The notes below the pieces were generated by a model. The model was not told the DNA's origin. It ran no database searches and was given only the letters and a program-made list of their open reading frames with translations. 64,000 bases of DNA, taken from the NCBI RefSeq assembly GCF_000428045.1, contig NZ_ATZE01000008.1, positions 177,848 through 241,847 on the forward strand, in the 5' to 3' direction. Source of the DNA: Sedimenticola selenatireducens DSM 17993 (lineage in GTDB: Bacteria > Pseudomonadota > Gammaproteobacteria > Chromatiales > Chromatiaceae). Position numbers and translations under genes: made by a program. Each line of letters begins with the position of its first letter. The stretch's first letter is position 1. Shown in pieces: positions 26,163 through 37,203 of this stretch.

Positions 26163-27275
26163 TCAACCCAGCACTGAATCCCAATCTTTCCAGACCGGCT
26201 CAAAGCCCTGGCGGCGGATCATTGCCGCCACCTCTTCGGCGCTGCGCTCGTCGCTGATCTCGAACTGCTCCAGCGCCTCCTCCTCAATGGAGTAGCCGCC
26301 CGGCTCGGTCTTGGAACCGGCACTCATGGAGGTGATGCCCAGCTTCAGCAGGTGATCGCGAAACTCGGGACACTCCCGGGTGGAGAGGGAGATCTCCACA
26401 TTCTCGCTATAGATCCGATAGGCGCAGATCAGCTGCACGAAATCCCGATCCGTCACTTCCACATTGGGTGACTGCACTCCGGCCGCCGGCCGCAAGCGTG
26501 GCAAAGAGATGGAGTACTTGGTCTGCCAGTATTGACGCTCCAGATAACCCAGGTGCAGGGCGATAAATCCGGCATCGGTACGCCAATCCTCCAGCCCCAG
26601 CAGAGTGCCCAGGCCGATACGATGAATTCCAGCACGCCCCAGCCGATCCGGGGTCTCCAGGCGGTATTCGAAGTTGCCCTTCTTGCCTTTCGGGTGATAT
26701 TGCTTGTAGTTGTTCCGGTGGTAGGTCTCCTGATACAGCAGCACACTGTTGAGGCCTTTCTTGATCAGTCGTTCATAATCGGCCTGATCCAGGGACTGCA
26801 CCTCCATGGAGAGGCTGGAAAAATAGGGCCTGACCCACTCCAGCGCCTGCTCCAGATACTCCACCCCGACCGTGCGATTGGCCTCACCGGTCACCAGCAG
26901 CAGATGTTCGAAGCCATGACTCTTGATCGCCGCCACTTCCTGCATGATCTGCTGCTGATTCAGGGTCCGGCGTTCCAGCTTGTTGTGCACGCTGAAACCG
27001 CAATAGGTGCAGATGTTGTGGCACTCGTTGGAGAGATACATCGGGATATAGAGCTGGGTGGTATTGCCGAAGCGCTTGCGCGTGAGCTTATAGCTCAGCT
27101 GCGCCATCTGCTCCAGATAGGGCACCGCCACCGGCGAGATCAGGGCACAGAAATCATCCAGGTCCCGCTTGCCGTGCCTGTTCAGCGCCCGCTCCACATC
27201 GGCAGCCTGCTTGCTGTTGATGCGTTCCGCCATCCCTTCCCAGCTGTGACATTCGAAGGTGTCCAGAAAGGTCAT
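26163..27275 (-). CDS. thiH: 2-iminoacetate synthase ThiH (radical SAM)
   Basis: Splits tyrosine to give dehydroglycine for the thiazole ring of thiamin. 370 residues from the ATG at 27275 behind AGGAG; the longer frame overlaps thiG and was rejected. The radical-SAM cluster motif is CHNICTYCG (CxxxCxxC), followed by GFSVHNKLERRTL. The conserved YQETYHRNNYKQYHPKGKK and SAGSKTEPGGY are present. Last gene of thiCSGH, 7 bp after thiG. The presence of ThiH rather than the oxidase ThiO suits low-oxygen or facultative growth. Confidence 0.96.
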   Translation of the reverse strand: MTFLDTFECHSWEGMAERINSKQAADVERALNRHGKRDLDDFCALISPVAVPYLEQMAQLSYKLTRKRFGNTTQLYIPMYLSNECHNICTYCGFSVHNKLERRTLNQQQIMQEVAAIKSHGFEHLLLVTGEANRTVGVEYLEQALEWVRPYFSSLSMEVQSLDQADYERLIKKGLNSVLLYQETYHRNNYKQYHPKGKKGNFEYRLETPDRLGRAGIHRIGLGTLLGLEDWRTDAGFIALHLGYLERQYWQTKYSISLPRLRPAAGVQSPNVEVTDRDFVQLICAYRIYSENVEISLSTRECPEFRDHLLKLGITSMSAGSKTEPGGYSIEEEALEQFEISDERSAEEVAAMIRRQGFEPVWKDWDSVLG

Positions 27276-27282
27276 TTCATTT

Positions 27283-28062
27283 TTACTCCTGTCCAAGGAA
27301 TGCAGTGAGCGGGCTACTCGCCTCGGCCGCTTTACTGACATTGCCCAGCCGCGCCTCGTAGGCCATGCGACCGGAGAGGGTAGCCATTTTGAACGCCTCG
27401 GCCATGACAACCGGGTCGCCAGCCACGGCAATGGCGGTATTCACCAGCACCGCGTCGGCCCCCATCTCCATCGCCTCGGCCGCCTGTGACGGCGCGCCGA
27501 TACCGGCATCCACCACCACCGGCACCGTGCTCTGTTCGATGATAATCTCCAGCATGGCACGGGTCTGCAGCCCCTGATTGGTACCGATGGGTGCGCCCAA
27601 CGGCATCACGGCGGCGGCGCCCGCATCTTCCAGACGCTTGCAGAGCACCGGGTCGGCATTGATATAGGGCAGGATGATAAAGCCCTCTCTGGCCAAAATC
27701 TCGGTGGCCGCCAGGGTCTCGATGGGGTCCGGCAGCAGATAGCGCGGATCGGGGTGGATCTCCAGCTTCAGCAGATTGGTCTGCAGCGCCTCCCGCGCCA
27801 GTTGCGCCGCCAGCACCGCCTCCTTGGCAGTGCGCACGCCCGAAGTATTCGGCAGCAGGTTGACGCCGGGGATCTGCAGATGGGAGACCACCTCGTCCTC
27901 CTGCTCCTGCAGCCGCACCCGCCGTAGCGCCACGGTGACCAGCTCACTGCCGGAGGCGACCACCGCATCGTGCATCAATTGATTCGAGCCGAACTTGCCG
28001 GTGCCGAGAAACAGCCGTGACTGAAAGGTATGTTCGGCAATTTTTAATGGTTCAGTTTTCAT
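27283..28062 (-). CDS. thiG: Thiazole synthase ThiG
   Basis: Forms the thiazole phosphate from 1-deoxyxylulose phosphate, ThiS thiocarboxylate and dehydroglycine. 259 residues with a TIM-barrel pattern. The Schiff-base lysine is in [10 protein letters not shown], and the phosphate-binding loops [11 protein letters not shown] and [14 protein letters not shown] are present. The length is standard for the family. It lies between thiS (42 bp upstream) and thiH in the operon. Confidence 0.97.
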   Translation of the reverse strand: MKTEPLKIAEHTFQSRLFLGTGKFGSNQLMHDAVVASGSELVTVALRRVRLQEQEDEVVSHLQIPGVNLLPNTSGVRTAKEAVLAAQLAREALQTNLLKLEIHPDPRYLLPDPIETLAATEILAREGFIILPYINADPVLCKRLEDAGAAAVMPLGAPIGTNQGLQTRAMLEIIIEQSTVPVVVDAGIGAPSQAAEAMEMGADAVLVNTAIAVAGDPVVMAEAFKMATLSGRMAYEARLGNVSKAAEASSPLTAFLGQE

Positions 28063-28104
28063 GCTTTACCCGTTCCTTGAATAACGGAGAGACCACCGGT
28101 TGGC

Positions 28105-28302
28105 TCAACCGCCCTGGACCGGGGCAATTACCAGTACCCGATCCTGCGCCTGCAGCCGGTAGTCGGGCCACTCATCCTGGCGGATGACGGTGTCGTTCAC
28201 CGCCACCGCCACCGGGCGTCCACCGGTGAGGTCGGCAAGCAGCGACGCCAGGGTCTGACCGGGCTCGATCCGGGTCTCTTCATCATTCACAAAAATATTC
28301 AT
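28105..28302 (-). CDS. thiS: Sulfur carrier protein ThiS
   Basis: 65-residue ubiquitin-like protein that ends in the required Gly-Gly (IAPVQGG). The terminal glycine is converted to a thiocarboxylate that donates sulfur to ThiG. The N-terminal strand MNIFVNDEETRIE and the LTGGRPVAVAVN region match the family. It starts 9 bp after thiC. No thiF is in the window. Confidence 0.96.
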   Translation of the reverse strand: MNIFVNDEETRIEPGQTLASLLADLTGGRPVAVAVNDTVIRQDEWPDYRLQAQDRVLVIAPVQGG

Positions 28303-28311
28303 TGCCCAGCC

Positions 28312-30372
<2,061 letters not shown>

Positions 30373-30662
30373 CAGGGCAGAGTATCCGCCCACATGCGCC
30401 ACATGGTACAGCAAACGAATGCAGCGCGGCAATGTTCAAAAAAACTGTCTGATTACCCACCTTACTCAATCGCATGCGGAAAAAAGCATGGCCGCGAATG
30501 ATGGGTTATTGCAAATGCCTCACCGGCGGACGGTGCCGCATCCAATCTGCCCGAGGGCGGGCCTCCTACAAAATCGGCAGATAGCCTGGCAGGGTGGGCA
30601 CATTCTTGTGCCCACGCGGGAGATGCGACACCGGACATATGGTGGATGCGCCCGGCCATGCC
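30373..30662. other. Intergenic region upstream of the thi operon with a small inverted repeat
   Basis: 290 bp without a supported gene. GTGGGCAC-ATTCTT-GTGCCCAC at 30594-30615 is a perfect 8-bp inverted repeat of a type often seen as dispersed intergenic repeats. The thiC promoter should be here; I could not pick a convincing -35/-10 pair. Confidence 0.4.
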
Positions 30663-31010
30663 TCAGAACTCCAGCCGCATCAGCAACTCCGCCATGTCCG
30701 GCCGCCAACCGAATTCACTCAGCCTGACCCGGTTATTCAGTACTACCACATCCTCTTCCTGTAGCCGCTGCTTCTGCCGTTCGGCCTGGGGCGAGCCGGC
30801 CGGAAAGGCGATTCGCCCGTCACTTCTGAGCACCCGGTACCAGGGCACTGTCTGGTCGTCCGGCACCTCACCCAAGGCCCGTCCCACCAGACGGGCTCGC
30901 CTGGGCAGGCCGGCCAGATCGGCGATCTGCCCATAGCTGGCCACCCGGCCCTCCGGGATGGCCTGTACGGTACGCCAGATGCGTTGATAGTTGTTCACCT
31001 GCCTACCCAT
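30663..31010 (-). CDS. atl: Alkyltransferase-like protein (ATL), DNA base-flipping protein
   Basis: 115 residues, related to the C-terminal domain of O6-alkylguanine-DNA alkyltransferases: EGRVASYGQIADLAGLPRRARLVGRAL gives the DNA-binding helix-turn-helix (shown here in part). The active-site PCHR is replaced by PWYR (Trp for Cys). Such proteins bind and flip alkylated guanines and pass them to nucleotide excision repair rather than repairing them. E. coli YbaZ has PWHR. Start ATG at 31010 with GGTGAGG upstream. Confidence 0.93.
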   Translation of the reverse strand: MGRQVNNYQRIWRTVQAIPEGRVASYGQIADLAGLPRRARLVGRALGEVPDDQTVPWYRVLRSDGRIAFPAGSPQAERQKQRLQEEDVVVLNNRVRLSEFGWRPDMAELLMRLEF

Positions 31011-31267
31011 CTACCTCACCCACCTTCAGGAAAAACTCTGACATTTCCGGATCGTTTGCCGGTTCCAGTTGTGTGCACAATCCGGGATTCCGATTGTAGG
31101 TCGTGTTGGCCAAAGGCGTAACCCGACAGGCATTGTTCAGCACAACACCTGAGTTGTGAATAAATAGAATCTGTAGCTGACAAAACGGTATTAGCCCGTT
31201 TGTTGCAACGCACAATAATGAGCGATACACTCCTCATCAATCTAACCGTTCGCTGGGAGCGACTATC

Positions 31268-32050
31268 ATGCGTCGAGTGGTGTTTAATCAGAAGGGAGGT
31301 GTGGGCAAGTCCACTATCACCTGCAACCTGGCGGCCATCAGCGCCACCCGCGGCAAACGCACCCTGGTGATCGACCTGGACCCGCAGGGCAACTCGACCC
31401 GCTACCTGCTCGGTACCAATCCCGCCGAACTGGATGATACCCTGGTGGACTTTTTCAAGGAGATCCTCTCCTACAGCTTCAAACCGAAAGGCCCGGCGGC
31501 CTATATCCACGAAACCCCGTTCGAGAACCTGTACCTGATGCCGGCCCACCCGGAGCTGGAGGATCAGCAGGGGAAGCTGGAGTCACGTTACAAGATGTTC
31601 AAGCTGCGCGATACTCTGCAAAAACTGGAAGGTTTCGATGAGATTTATATCGATACCCCGCCGGCCCTCAACTTCTACACCCGCTCCGCCCTGATCGCCG
31701 CCAACGCCTGCCTGATCCCGTTTGACTGCGATGACTTCTCCCGTCACGCCCTCTACACCCTGCTCGGCAACGTGCGTGAGATCCAGGATGACCATAATGA
31801 TGAACTGAAAATTGAAGGTATTATTGTCAATCAGTTTCAATCCCGCGCCCGGCTGCCCCAGACCCTGGTCAACGAACTGATTGAAGAAGGGCTGCCGATT
31901 CTCGACACTTACCTCTCACCCTCCATACGCATCCGGGAATCCCATCAGAGTGCCCAGCCCATGATCCATTTCGACCCGAAACATAAACTCACCCGGGAGT
32001 ATGAGGCACTGTACGGCGCACTGGGCCAGAGGGTAGCGGCGGAAGCCTAA
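31268..32050 (+). CDS. ParA family ATPase (orphan)
   Basis: 260-residue deviant Walker-type ATPase. The P-loop FNQKGGVGKST is near the N-terminus, with DLDPQGNST (Walker A') and YIDTPPALN (switch) following. There is no N-terminal helix-turn-helix, so it is like the small ParA/MinD-family positioners. No parB or plasmid partition genes are adjacent, and the next gene is convergent and overlaps it by 4 bp. It may position a cellular structure rather than DNA; the cargo is unknown. Confidence 0.9.
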   Translation: MRRVVFNQKGGVGKSTITCNLAAISATRGKRTLVIDLDPQGNSTRYLLGTNPAELDDTLVDFFKEILSYSFKPKGPAAYIHETPFENLYLMPAHPELEDQQGKLESRYKMFKLRDTLQKLEGFDEIYIDTPPALNFYTRSALIAANACLIPFDCDDFSRHALYTLLGNVREIQDDHNDELKIEGIIVNQFQSRARLPQTLVNELIEEGLPILDTYLSPSIRIRESHQSAQPMIHFDPKHKLTREYEALYGALGQRVAAEA

Positions 32051-32760
32051 TTTACCGGCTCCGGCAGTCGGGCTGAAAGCGCCTGGAGAAAATCTCCGGA
32101 AAACACCTTCACACCCCGCTGCCGCGCCTGCCGTATCTTGTCCCAGGCGGCGGCATAATCACCCTGCCGATAGAGTGAGCGGGCCCAGTGCTGCCAGACC
32201 GGCAGATAATCCCCATCCAGCGCCACCGCCGCCGCAAATCGGGCATTCGCCTGATCGAACAGCGCCACACCTTGCCCGACCCGGGCGCTTTCGGCCTGCT
32301 CGCCCTGTAGTGAATACACCGTTCCCGTATCCGTCAGCAGCGCCGGTTTCTGATAAACGTCATCCACAATATGCAGGGCCTGTTCAAGATAGCCTGCAGC
32401 ACCCGCCAGGTCATCCCTGAGCACCAGCACCTGGCCAAAGCCCCAATAGACCTGGTAATTGGCCGGATCCAGCAGCCAGGCCTGGTTCAATCGGCGCATG
32501 GCCGCATCCAGATCGCCCAGGCGCAGGATATCAAGCGCCTGCCTGGACCACTCCCGGCTGGCCCGCTTCAGGTCCCCCCGATAACGGTAGCCCTCCTGTT
32601 TAACGAAGGCCGCATCTTCCCGTTGCAGATAATCGGAACGGGCGAGTTGGGGCTGACCGTACATGGGCAGGACCTCGATCGCCTCCTTCTCCGCCACCGT
32701 CATGCAGCCGCTGAGCAGGAGCGTGATCAGCAAGATAATTTTGCTTCTAAGTACGTTCAT
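32047..32760 (-). CDS. TPR repeat lipoprotein
   Basis: 237 residues with the lipoprotein signal MNVLRSKIILLITLLLSGC (lipobox LSGC). The body contains helical TPR-like units (AMRRLNQAWLLDPANYQVYW, ANARFAAAVALDGDYLPVW). Such proteins usually act as assembly scaffolds at the envelope; no partner is obvious. Its 3' end overlaps the convergent parA end by 4 bp. Confidence 0.82.
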   Translation of the reverse strand: MNVLRSKIILLITLLLSGCMTVAEKEAIEVLPMYGQPQLARSDYLQREDAAFVKQEGYRYRGDLKRASREWSRQALDILRLGDLDAAMRRLNQAWLLDPANYQVYWGFGQVLVLRDDLAGAAGYLEQALHIVDDVYQKPALLTDTGTVYSLQGEQAESARVGQGVALFDQANARFAAAVALDGDYLPVWQHWARSLYRQGDYAAAWDKIRQARQRGVKVFSGDFLQALSARLPEPVN

Positions 32761-32800
32761 TCAGTTGTAAATATTCAGCTATTCCAAAACACACGGAGGG

Positions 32801-32906
32801 GTAGGATGGGCAAAGCATCGGCACCTCGCTCGCCCCTTACACCCGGGCAACGGGCGTGCCCATCGTCCACCGCAGTGATGGGCACGCTGCGCTTTGCCCA
32901 TCCTAC
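32801..32906. repeat. Dispersed palindromic repeat (GTAGGATGGGCAAAGC type)
   Basis: 106 bp bounded by GTAGGATGGGCAAAGC and its exact reverse complement, with an inner pair GTGCCCATC/GATGGGCAC. Very similar intergenic palindromes are widespread in proteobacterial genomes. It sits between htpX and the TPR lipoprotein gene and contains no ORF. Confidence 0.75.
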
Positions 32907-32931
32907 GTGTTATCCGATTATATATTGTGTA

Positions 32932-33810
32932 TCAACCCTGCTCACGCAGGCGTGCAATCCGATCCTCGATTCTGGGATGGGTGCGGAACAGATCACCCAG
33001 CCCCTTGCCCCCGGCAATACCGAAGGCCGCCAGCTGGTCCGGCAATCCATCCGCCTGCTGCATGCCACCGAGCCTCGCCAGGGCGTTGATCATGCTGTTG
33101 CGGCCGGCCAGTTTGGCGCCACCCGCATCGGCCCGGTACTCCCGCTGACGCGAGAACCAGAAGACGATCATGCTGGCCAGAATCCCCAGCACCAGTTCAG
33201 CCACGATGGTGGTGATCCAGAAAGCCGGGCCGTGTCCACGCTCGGTCTTGAACACCACCCGGTCCACCAGATGACCCACCACCCGGGAGAGCACGATCAC
33301 AAAGGTGTTCACCACACCCTGTATCAACGCCAGAGTCACCATGTCGCCATTGGCCACGTGACTTACCTCGTGCCCGAGTACTGCCTCCACTTCCGCGCGG
33401 CCCATCTGTTGCAGCAGGCCGCTGCTCACCGCCACCAGGGCGTCATTGCGGTTCCAGCCGGTGGCAAAGGCGTTCATCTCCGCACCCTCGTAAATCGCCA
33501 CCTCCGGCATGCCGATGCCCGCCTGCTGCGCCTGTCGCTGGACCGTGCTGACCAGCCACTGTTCCGCCGCGGTTGACGGGGTCTCGATTACCCGTAGTCC
33601 CATCATCCGCTTGGCCGTCCACTTGGATATAAAGAGTGAAATCAGCGAACCACCAAATCCCAGTACGGCGGCAAAAATAATCAGGGAGTTCATATCCAGA
33701 CCCACCCCCTGCTGATCGAGAATCCGCTCCACGCCCAGCAGACGCAAGGTGACGGAGAGTACCGCGATCACCGCCAGGTTGGTGGCCAGGAACAGAATAA
33801 TTCGCTTCAT
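32932..33810 (-). CDS. htpX: Heat-shock membrane zinc protease HtpX
   Basis: Inner-membrane M48 metalloprotease of 292 residues (E. coli 293). Two N-terminal membrane helices (about 4-25 and 33-55) precede the catalytic HEVSH in [13 protein letters not shown], with two further hydrophobic segments after it. The third zinc ligand is in [10 protein letters not shown]. It degrades damaged membrane proteins with FtsH. Monocistronic by spacing. Confidence 0.97.
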   Translation of the reverse strand: MKRIILFLATNLAVIAVLSVTLRLLGVERILDQQGVGLDMNSLIIFAAVLGFGGSLISLFISKWTAKRMMGLRVIETPSTAAEQWLVSTVQRQAQQAGIGMPEVAIYEGAEMNAFATGWNRNDALVAVSSGLLQQMGRAEVEAVLGHEVSHVANGDMVTLALIQGVVNTFVIVLSRVVGHLVDRVVFKTERGHGPAFWITTIVAELVLGILASMIVFWFSRQREYRADAGGAKLAGRNSMINALARLGGMQQADGLPDQLAAFGIAGGKGLGDLFRTHPRIEDRIARLREQG

Positions 33811-33923
33811 TGGGTCAGGACTCCAAAAATTAAGAATACTCGGGAGATAGGGATAACGACGGGTGTTTTCAAGAATTTAGCAGGGTCGCCACCCCACAGG
33901 CAATGTTGCAGTAAATCCAACCA

Positions 33924-33954
33924 TAAAAAAGGCCCCCGCCTTTCAGCGAGGGCC
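33924..33954 (-). terminator. Rho-independent terminator of the PEP-CTERM gene
   Basis: On the minus strand GGCCCTCGC-TGAAAG-GCGGGGGCC is followed by TTTTTTATGG. The GC-rich stem with one mismatch and the T-run meet the usual criteria. It lies 56 bp past the stop of the PEP-CTERM gene. Confidence 0.85.
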
Positions 33955-34009
33955 TTGTCAGCTGCCTGATCGACAGAAACTGGTTATTCTGCTTCTGTCG
34001 GAACAGCGA

Positions 34010-34759
34010 TCAGGATGCCTTGCGGCCGCGCCAGGTCAGACCCAACAGGCCGATAGCCATCAGTGCCAGCGGCGCCGGGGCCGGCACGCCACTTGGGGGC
34101 AGACTACCCTGCTCAAGCAGGGCATAACGCAGTTGACCACCGGCGTGCAGGACCTCACCGATCCCGTTGCCCCAGAATGAGACTTGGGTAAAGTCACCGC
34201 TATCGTCAAACGCCGCAACAAAGATTTCAAAAACGCTAGTTAGCGGATTGTTCTGTGACGGAAACAGTCCGTCAGCAGTGCTGGTCGCACTACCCACCAG
34301 GATGGGGGCGCCGCCATCGAACGAAATGAACAGTTCGGTCACCGGAGCATGGCAACAGGTGGCCCAGTCGCCCACCTCAAACCCGACCGCATTTACGGCG
34401 CTGTTAAACGTAAAGGTAATACCGCTGCCAAAGTAATCCAGCGGATCGGTCCGCGGATTGGTACCACCACCTGCCGGGTCGATTCTGATCGTTTGGCCCG
34501 ACAGTGAGCCATAGGTGGTCACAGTACCGCTGCCACCATCATTCTGGGTAATCGTGTAGTCACCCCGGTTGATGCTGGCTCCACTCGTCATACCTGACCA
34601 GATGTCAGCGGTCACCGTCGCGCCGGCGCCGGTTACAGTGGCATCGAAGGAGGCCACACCTGCCGTGACCCCGTCATATACCGTTACGATGGTCGCGTTG
34701 GCCGCCGTGCCGATTGTCATTGCAACAATCGCACCCGCCAGTTTAAGTTTTCCAATCAT
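34010..34759 (-). CDS. PEP-CTERM sorting domain protein
   Basis: 249 residues from the ATG at 34759 behind AAGGAGAAG. The N-terminal signal peptide MIGKLKLAGAIVAMTIGTAANA is followed by a secreted beta-rich domain. The C-terminus PAPAPLALMAIGLLGLTWRGRKAS has the proline motif, hydrophobic helix and basic tail of PEP-CTERM substrates, here in the PAP variant. The exosortase/EpsH system would process it at the inner membrane; no exosortase gene is in the window. The role of the mature domain is unknown. PEP-CTERM proteins typically go to exopolysaccharide or biofilm matrix. Confidence 0.85.
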   Translation of the reverse strand: MIGKLKLAGAIVAMTIGTAANATIVTVYDGVTAGVASFDATVTGAGATVTADIWSGMTSGASINRGDYTITQNDGGSGTVTTYGSLSGQTIRIDPAGGGTNPRTDPLDYFGSGITFTFNSAVNAVGFEVGDWATCCHAPVTELFISFDGGAPILVGSATSTADGLFPSQNNPLTSVFEIFVAAFDDSGDFTQVSFWGNGIGEVLHAGGQLRYALLEQGSLPPSGVPAPAPLALMAIGLLGLTWRGRKAS

Positions 34760-35147
34760 TTTCACTTCTCCTTGACTCGTCTTGTTGTTCGAACAGCGTG
34801 ATGGTCTTAAGCTCACCAATATTTACCATACCGTCCCCACGGTTTGAGTTTTGCAAAAAACATGCCGACAAGTGGATATTGCGAATAATATATTGATATT
34901 GTTATTTTTTAATTGGCACGACGACTTCGCAAAAGTCCGCAACAACAGGATTGTGTAAAAAAAACCAACATAAATTTCTTTGACAAAGCCAATCCGGATG
35001 CTATGGCGGCGAGAGAGTGACCCCGTATATTGCGGATATTTTCTTTCGGCTTCACCCTGGAGGAAAATTAAATCCCCAGGTCACGACCTGTAGCCAATGC
35101 TGCCGGCCACACAATCCTGACACTGCCGTCAGCAGGCGTGAATGTGA
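34760..35147. other. AT-rich intergenic region upstream of the PEP-CTERM gene
   Basis: 388 bp with no gene. It should contain the promoter of the PEP-CTERM gene and the 3' end of the sulfur operon. TTGGCACG at 34913 looks like a sigma54 -24 element, but the matching GC of the -12 element is two bases too far and no gene follows on that strand. Confidence 0.4.
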
Positions 35148-35777
35148 CTAAGGCAACTCATCGCGGATATAACGATAAAAACCGCTGATTTCCGCATCGC
35201 TGAACGGGTTTTCATACGCGGTGTAACTGTCGCCGCGCAGCCCCCCCAGCAGGCGGGCCAGCCACTCGTCATCCGGTATTGAGCGGGCGAAAGCACCGAA
35301 ATTTCCGATCACTACCGATGTATCCTGCGCCGGTGCAATATGGCAGCCCAGGCACAGCTGCTGATAGTCCGACACCGTCTGGTATTTGGTCAGTGAATCC
35401 AGTGGCTGTTGGAGGTCGACAGGGAACCGGATTGGAAACCGTTGACTCATCTCTCCGGCGGCCTTGAGCAACGCATCGGAACCGATAGCCCGCAGTTGTA
35501 ACCCTTCGATCTGATCCAGCAGGCTCGCCTCATCCAGCCCTGACTCCTGCAGATAGTAACGCGCCAGGAGCGGCAGTACATTGAGGCTGCTGGCGATTCG
35601 CCCCTCGATCCATTGGCGTTTTTCGGCCGACAGCTTTTCTTCAACCAATAACCGGCTGTCGCCGGCGAGCAGCGCCAGCTCCACGGCGAATCGTCGCTGA
35701 TGTTCTCCCGCCGAAAAAACAGTGGCCGGAATCAACAAGGCGATTCCGGCCACCAGTCCCACAAGAAACCGGCTCAT
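35148..35777 (-). CDS. Periplasmic monohaem c-type cytochrome (family not identified)
   Basis: 209 residues. The signal peptide (to about FSAG) is followed by a mostly helical region and a single haem motif C142-L-G-C145-H146. The sequence after it has no obvious Met axial ligand near the usual position, since the C-terminal part lacks a conserved MP. Last gene of the sigma54 sulfur operon: its ATG shares one base with the stop of the tandem rhodanese gene. A role in accepting electrons from periplasmic sulfur chemistry is an inference from context. Confidence 0.75.
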   Translation of the reverse strand: MSRFLVGLVAGIALLIPATVFSAGEHQRRFAVELALLAGDSRLLVEEKLSAEKRQWIEGRIASSLNVLPLLARYYLQESGLDEASLLDQIEGLQLRAIGSDALLKAAGEMSQRFPIRFPVDLQQPLDSLTKYQTVSDYQQLCLGCHIAPAQDTSVVIGNFGAFARSIPDDEWLARLLGGLRGDSYTAYENPFSDAEISGFYRYIRDELP

Positions 35778-36700
35778 CAGAGCTTGATTTCCTCGGTCAT
35801 TGGCAGTGATTCATCCGCACTCCATTCGACCATTGAACCGTCATACAGCCGGGATTTTTTGTTACCCATCAATTCGCTGCCGACGAACCAGCCAAGAGAC
35901 GCCCAGTGCCCGGTATTGCAGAAGTTAATGGCATCACCTTCTGTCGGCACATTGGCTACCTGGTAGAGTTTCTTCAGGGTTTCCACGTCGCGGAATTTGC
36001 CGCCGCCGTTAACAGTCAGCCAGCTCTCAGGCAGATTCTGTGCCTGCGGGATGGTGCCGCTGCGTTTCGACTTGGGATGCCGGTTGATACCGCGATACTG
36101 ATGGGTCGGACGGTTATCGATCAGCGTCACACCATTGCCGGATGCTTGCTGCACATCCGCCTTGGTGGCCAGCAGCGCCTCATTCAGAGCAGCCTTGAAG
36201 GTTTTCGGGTCCGGGCTGTTATTGCCCTTTTCCAGCGTATTCTTCTTGTCCGCGGTATAGGCGGCCAGGCCACCATCCAGGATGGAGACATTGTCATGCC
36301 CCAGCAACTTGAAGGTCCAGTAGACCCGCGTCGCACTGCCCAGATCCAGCGCGTTTTTGCCGGCATGATAGATCACGACGTGCGTCTTGTTGTCCACGCC
36401 AAGATCGCCGATCAGCTTTTCCAGCTTGTCCACGGGCGGAAGCTGGCCGGGTATTTTGTCAACCTCAACACGCCACCCCCCCTTGAGATAGTCGGTATGC
36501 ACCGCGCAGGGAATGTGAGCCCGCATATAGTCTGTTTTGGAACCACCATCAATCGGGTTACGGATATCCAGCACACGCACGTCGGCATTACAGCTGTTGG
36601 TCTTTACCCAGTCCACATCCACCAGCGGGGTAGCACCCCAGGCTATGGAACAGAGACCCAGCAGCGCCAATCCACCACCGATTTTTTTCGTTATGTTCAT
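35777..36700 (-). CDS. Periplasmic tandem-rhodanese sulfurtransferase
   Basis: 307 residues from the ATG at 36700, which has AGGAGG at 6-bp spacing; an ATG two codons earlier is too close to that site. The signal peptide MNITKKIGGGLALLGLCSIAWG directs export. Two rhodanese domains follow. The N-terminal one has YHAGKN in place of the Cys loop and is presumably structural. The C-terminal one has the active-site loop FCNTGHWAS with Cys near 261, like SseA/thiosulfate:cyanide sulfurtransferases. Part of the sigma54 sulfur operon; likely moves sulfane sulfur from a periplasmic donor. Confidence 0.88.
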   Translation of the reverse strand: MNITKKIGGGLALLGLCSIAWGATPLVDVDWVKTNSCNADVRVLDIRNPIDGGSKTDYMRAHIPCAVHTDYLKGGWRVEVDKIPGQLPPVDKLEKLIGDLGVDNKTHVVIYHAGKNALDLGSATRVYWTFKLLGHDNVSILDGGLAAYTADKKNTLEKGNNSPDPKTFKAALNEALLATKADVQQASGNGVTLIDNRPTHQYRGINRHPKSKRSGTIPQAQNLPESWLTVNGGGKFRDVETLKKLYQVANVPTEGDAINFCNTGHWASLGWFVGSELMGNKKSRLYDGSMVEWSADESLPMTEEIKL

Positions 36701-36718
36701 TTTCATCCTCCTGGTTAT

Positions 36719-36904
36719 TTAGAGCACAATCAGACGTTCAGCGACCAGAATCTCATCAAGTATCTGATCCCAATCACTGTCCGCAAGGTTGTCACCTGCT
36801 GCATCGTAGTGATACAGATTACAACGCGTTAAAAAATGATCTATTCCCGCCTCAACGGTTTCGCTGTCGGGAAAGAGACCCGTCTTTAATACAGCTATGT
36901 TCAT
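36719..36904 (-). CDS. Small acidic protein of unknown function (61 aa)
   Basis: Starts at ATG 36904 behind GGGAGG and ends 18 bp before the tandem rhodanese. The sequence is acidic and compact (MNIAVLKTGLFPDSE..., then DSDWDQILDEILVAERLIVL), with one Cys (Cys28 in FLTRCNLYHY). The first strand and the final hydrophobic ERLIVL resemble the beginning and end of DsrE-fold subunits next to it, but it is too short for the whole fold. Operon spacing on both sides supports it as a real gene. Confidence 0.65.
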   Translation of the reverse strand: MNIAVLKTGLFPDSETVEAGIDHFLTRCNLYHYDAAGDNLADSDWDQILDEILVAERLIVL

Positions 36905-36920
36905 TGTTCGTACGACCTCC

Positions 36921-37193
36921 CTAAAGATTGATTACGCTGTCGGCCTGCAACAGCGCGAGGGAAAGAGCGGCACTATCAACGAACGGTAACTCCTCACCGG
37001 GAACCGTGGTTTCCGGTTCGATGTCGCACAATTCCAGCGTCTCCGCCTGTTCAATGTTCTCCGCAGTCTCTTCCACCGGACCCGTCATGAAGATCAGGCG
37101 AACCCCATGGCCGGCGATGGTCAGCCCCGCCGCTACACGCATCGCTTCCGCATGATCCCGCCGCGCCAGTACAACCAGGTTTTTATTCGGCAT
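36921..37193 (-). CDS. DsrE-like small protein (90 aa)
   Basis: Starts at ATG 37193 behind AGGAGAGG; the longer frame overlaps the next gene and was rejected. The beta-alpha pattern NLVVLARRDHAEAMRVAAGLTIAGHGVRL, shown here in part, then LIFMTG and the ending LLQADSVINL, fits the DsrE/DsrF fold. One cysteine (Cys56) could carry a persulfide. It ends in a sequence very like its neighbour (ADRIISL), so the two are probably paralogues forming a complex. Confidence 0.7.
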   Translation of the reverse strand: MPNKNLVVLARRDHAEAMRVAAGLTIAGHGVRLIFMTGPVEETAENIEQAETLELCDIEPETTVPGEELPFVDSAALSLALLQADSVINL

Positions 37194-37203
37194 GCATCCT
37201 CTC

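Noticed and set aside
31003..31230. 75-codon minus-strand frame ending in the atl start, containing NNACRVTPLANTTYNRNPGLC
   Set aside because: It could be the decayed end of a secreted protein gene, but there is no recognised family, signal or ribosome-binding site, and it overlaps the atl start.
34913..34930. TTGGCACGACGACTTCGC as a sigma54 promoter
   Set aside because: The GC of the -12 element is two bases too far from the -24 GG, and no gene follows on the plus strand.
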